Part shown: positions 62,740-64,000 of the stretch, in pieces
Position numbering within the stretch: the first letter of the stretch is position 1
Layout: each line of letters starts with the position of its first letter
Assembly (NCBI RefSeq): GCF_022230925.1
Contig: NZ_JAKKFH010000003.1
Coordinates: 1-64,000, forward strand
Length of the DNA: 64,000 nt
DNA from: Micromonospora alfalfae
GTDB lineage: Bacteria; Actinomycetota; Actinomycetes; Mycobacteriales; Micromonosporaceae
Direction: 5' to 3'
Notes under the pieces: model-generated
The model's database searches: none
Seen by the model: only the letters and a program-made list of their open reading frames with translations
What the model was told of the DNA's origin: nothing
Translations under genes and position numbers: made by a program

Positions 62740-64000
62740 TCAGAGTGCGGTGAAGCGCCACTGCTGGTTGGCCGCGTTGCTGCAGGTCCACTGCAACACC
62801 CGGGCGCCGTCGGCCGTGGAAGCACCGTTGACGTCCAGGCAGAGCCCGCTCAGCACACTCTTCACCGTGTACACGCCGGAGGTTCCCGTCGCGGTGGCGG
62901 TGAACTTCTGCTGGTTGCCGTTGTTGCAGGTGGCCTGCTGGAGGAAGGCACCCGCCGTGGTCGAACTGCCGACCACCTCGACGCACTTGCCGCTGTGCAC
63001 CGCCTTGAGGTAGAGCGCGCCGTTACCGGCGTCGACGGCCTGCCACCGCTGGTTGTTGCCGCCGGTCGACGCCCACTGGGTGATCTGGGCGCCGTCGGCG
63101 GTGGAGACCCCGCTGACGTCCATCAGCTTGTTGCTGTGCTGCGCGGTGACCGTGTAGGTCTTGCCCGCCAACCCGGTGCCGGTGCCGGTGCCGGGTGTCC
63201 CGACGCCGTTCCCGCCGAAGGTGTGCGAGTCCAGGTCGAACGAGTTGTTGGCGTTCTTGAACACCATGTAGAGCGTCTGTGCCCCACTGCTGGCGGCGAC
63301 GCTCACCGGTGTCGTGGACTGGTAGTTGTCCCAGCCACCGGTACTGGGCACCGTGGTGGTGGCCAGCAGCGTCCCGGTCGGCGAGCCGGACCGCAGTTCG
63401 ATCGAACCGCCGCCGGAGGGCGACGACACCCGGTAGCTCACTGTGGAGATACCGGACAGGTTCATCGGGCTGAACGCGATCCAGTCGTTCGAGGAGATGT
63501 CACCGATGCGCTTGGTGCTCTCCGCCGCGGCCTGGTCGATGACCCGGATGCCGGACTGGCTGCTGAAGTACTCGGACTGCTTGTGCTTCGGCTGCAGGAT
63601 CGCTTGTGCGGTGCCGGTGAGCGGGGACCCGCCGCCCGAGCCGCCGTTGTCGGTGTACCGCGCGTTCAGCACGTAGAACAGGTTGGCGCCATCGGGGTGC
63701 CCGCCGAGCAGGTCGGTGGAGATGGTGCCCGAGCAGCCCGGATACTCGGTGGTCTCGTGCGCGTGGTCGTCGTGACCCAGCGCCGGGTTGAGGAACACCT
63801 TCGAGCAGTCGACCGTTCCGCCGTCCGGATCGGTCACGGTGATCTGGTACGACACCTTGTCACCGAAGGTCAGCATGCCGCCGTTGCCCGGTGTGGTGAT
63901 GGTGACCACCGGGGCGCTGTTGCCGACGGTGATCGGCACGTTGGCGAAGCCGGTCTTGCCGGTGCTGTCGGTGACCTTCAACTGGGCGGTGTAGTTGCCG
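62740..64000 (-). CDS. Large secreted PKD-CBM-CBM13 protein (partial, N-terminus outside window)
   Basis: The minus-strand frame is open to the window edge (420 codons shown). In protein order: the end of one PKD-like beta domain (YTAQLKVTDSTGKTG), a region with CSKVFLNPALGHDDHAHE and YPGCSGTIS, a CBM6-like domain (SQSGIRVIDQAAAESTKRIGDISSNDWIAFSPMNLSG to FKNANNSFDLDSHTFGG), a GTGTGTG linker, and a ricin-type CBM13 at the C-terminus (about the last 135 residues). This order is the C-terminal part of actinobacterial ThuA/PQQ-type sugar dehydrogenase proteins; the catalytic part would lie beyond 64000. Confidence 0.82.
   Translation of the reverse strand, partial: GNYTAQLKVTDSTGKTGFANVPITVGNSAPVVTITTPGNGGMLTFGDKVSYQITVTDPDGGTVDCSKVFLNPALGHDDHAHETTEYPGCSGTISTDLLGGHPDGANLFYVLNARYTDNGGSGGGSPLTGTAQAILQPKHKQSEYFSSQSGIRVIDQAAAESTKRIGDISSNDWIAFSPMNLSGISTVSYRVSSPSGGGSIELRSGSPTGTLLATTTVPSTGGWDNYQSTTPVSVAASSGAQTLYMVFKNANNSFDLDSHTFGGNGVGTPGTGTGTGLAGKTYTVTAQHSNKLMDVSGVSTADGAQITQWASTGGNNQRWQAVDAGNGALYLKAVHSGKCVEVVGSSTTAGAFLQQATCNNGNQQKFTATATGTSGVYTVKSVLSGLCLDVNGASTADGARVLQWTCSNAANQQWRFTAL

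Overview
The window is high-GC actinobacterial DNA. GC-rich third codon positions, frequent GTG starts, many secreted enzymes carrying CBM2 or ricin-type CBM13 modules behind Pro/Thr linkers, a DUF6221 remnant, and a PaaX, LacI and GntR regulator complement all suggest a Micromonosporaceae genome, probably Micromonospora (inference). No rRNA, credible tRNA, CRISPR array, transposase or phage gene was seen.

Layout. 1-4.7 kb: a secreted DUF1996 protein with a duplicated insertion, a non-catalytic FnIII-FnIII-CBM2 protein coupled to a GH53 endo-galactanase, and a DUF6221 remnant. 4.7-34 kb is mostly housekeeping and regulatory: a PAS-GAF protein, a divergent MerR/SDR pair with a MerR-type promoter, an F420-type oxidoreductase, two NarL-type two-component systems on either side of a CDP-alcohol phosphotransferase/membrane-protein pair, LysR/MFS, fructosamine-kinase-like and beta-lactamase-like genes, a secreted alpha/beta hydrolase-CBM2 with a PaaX regulator, a set of small stress or resistance-type genes, a PhoX-like phosphatase, a MarR/NmrA divergent pair and a DrrAB-type ABC exporter with a MerR regulator. 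34-35.6 kb: an unknown CxxC protein and a VanZ-like protein.

35.7-54 kb is a carbohydrate island. It holds two GH54-type arabinofuranosidases with opposite domain order, a LacI regulator, a CUT1 sugar ABC transporter with an intracellular GH63/MGH1-like glycosidase, a GH39-like enzyme with CBM13, a CE1 esterase-CBM2 with a second PaaX regulator, a GH10 xylanase-CBM13 and a CBM13-CE1 esterase. 53.7-62.7 kb: a GntR(FadR) regulator diverges from an operon of lipoprotein, two permeases, an enolase-superfamily enzyme, a zinc dehydrogenase, a KduD-like SDR, a fuconolactonase-like hydrolase and an aldose dehydrogenase-like AKR. This has the layout of a non-phosphorylative L-fucose/aldonate pathway. 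The window ends inside a large secreted PKD-CBM-CBM13 protein.

The main result is a readable regulatory layer. (1) CGAATCGATTCG palindromes sit 1-8 nt downstream of the -10 box of three promoters, each with an 18-nt spacer, in front of the CUT1 operon, the GH39-like gene and the CBM13-GH54 gene; a degenerate copy precedes lacI. (2) A TTGACGTNNNACGTCNTAC element occurs three times: before the gntR/ABC operon, before the CBM13-CE1 gene, and between lacI and the first GH54 gene. In two of these it overlaps a TTGACG-N17-TANNTT promoter. (3) Two LacI-type TGTGAGCGATAACA-like sites, inverted and 171 bp apart, precede the xylanase. (4) Both secreted hydrolase/esterase-CBM2 genes that neighbour a PaaX gene share TTGACACTT promoters. 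Together these suggest that side-chain removal (arabinosidases, esterases), backbone cleavage (xylanase, galactanase) and uptake/oxidation are divided among a few local regulators that each reach genes outside their own operon.
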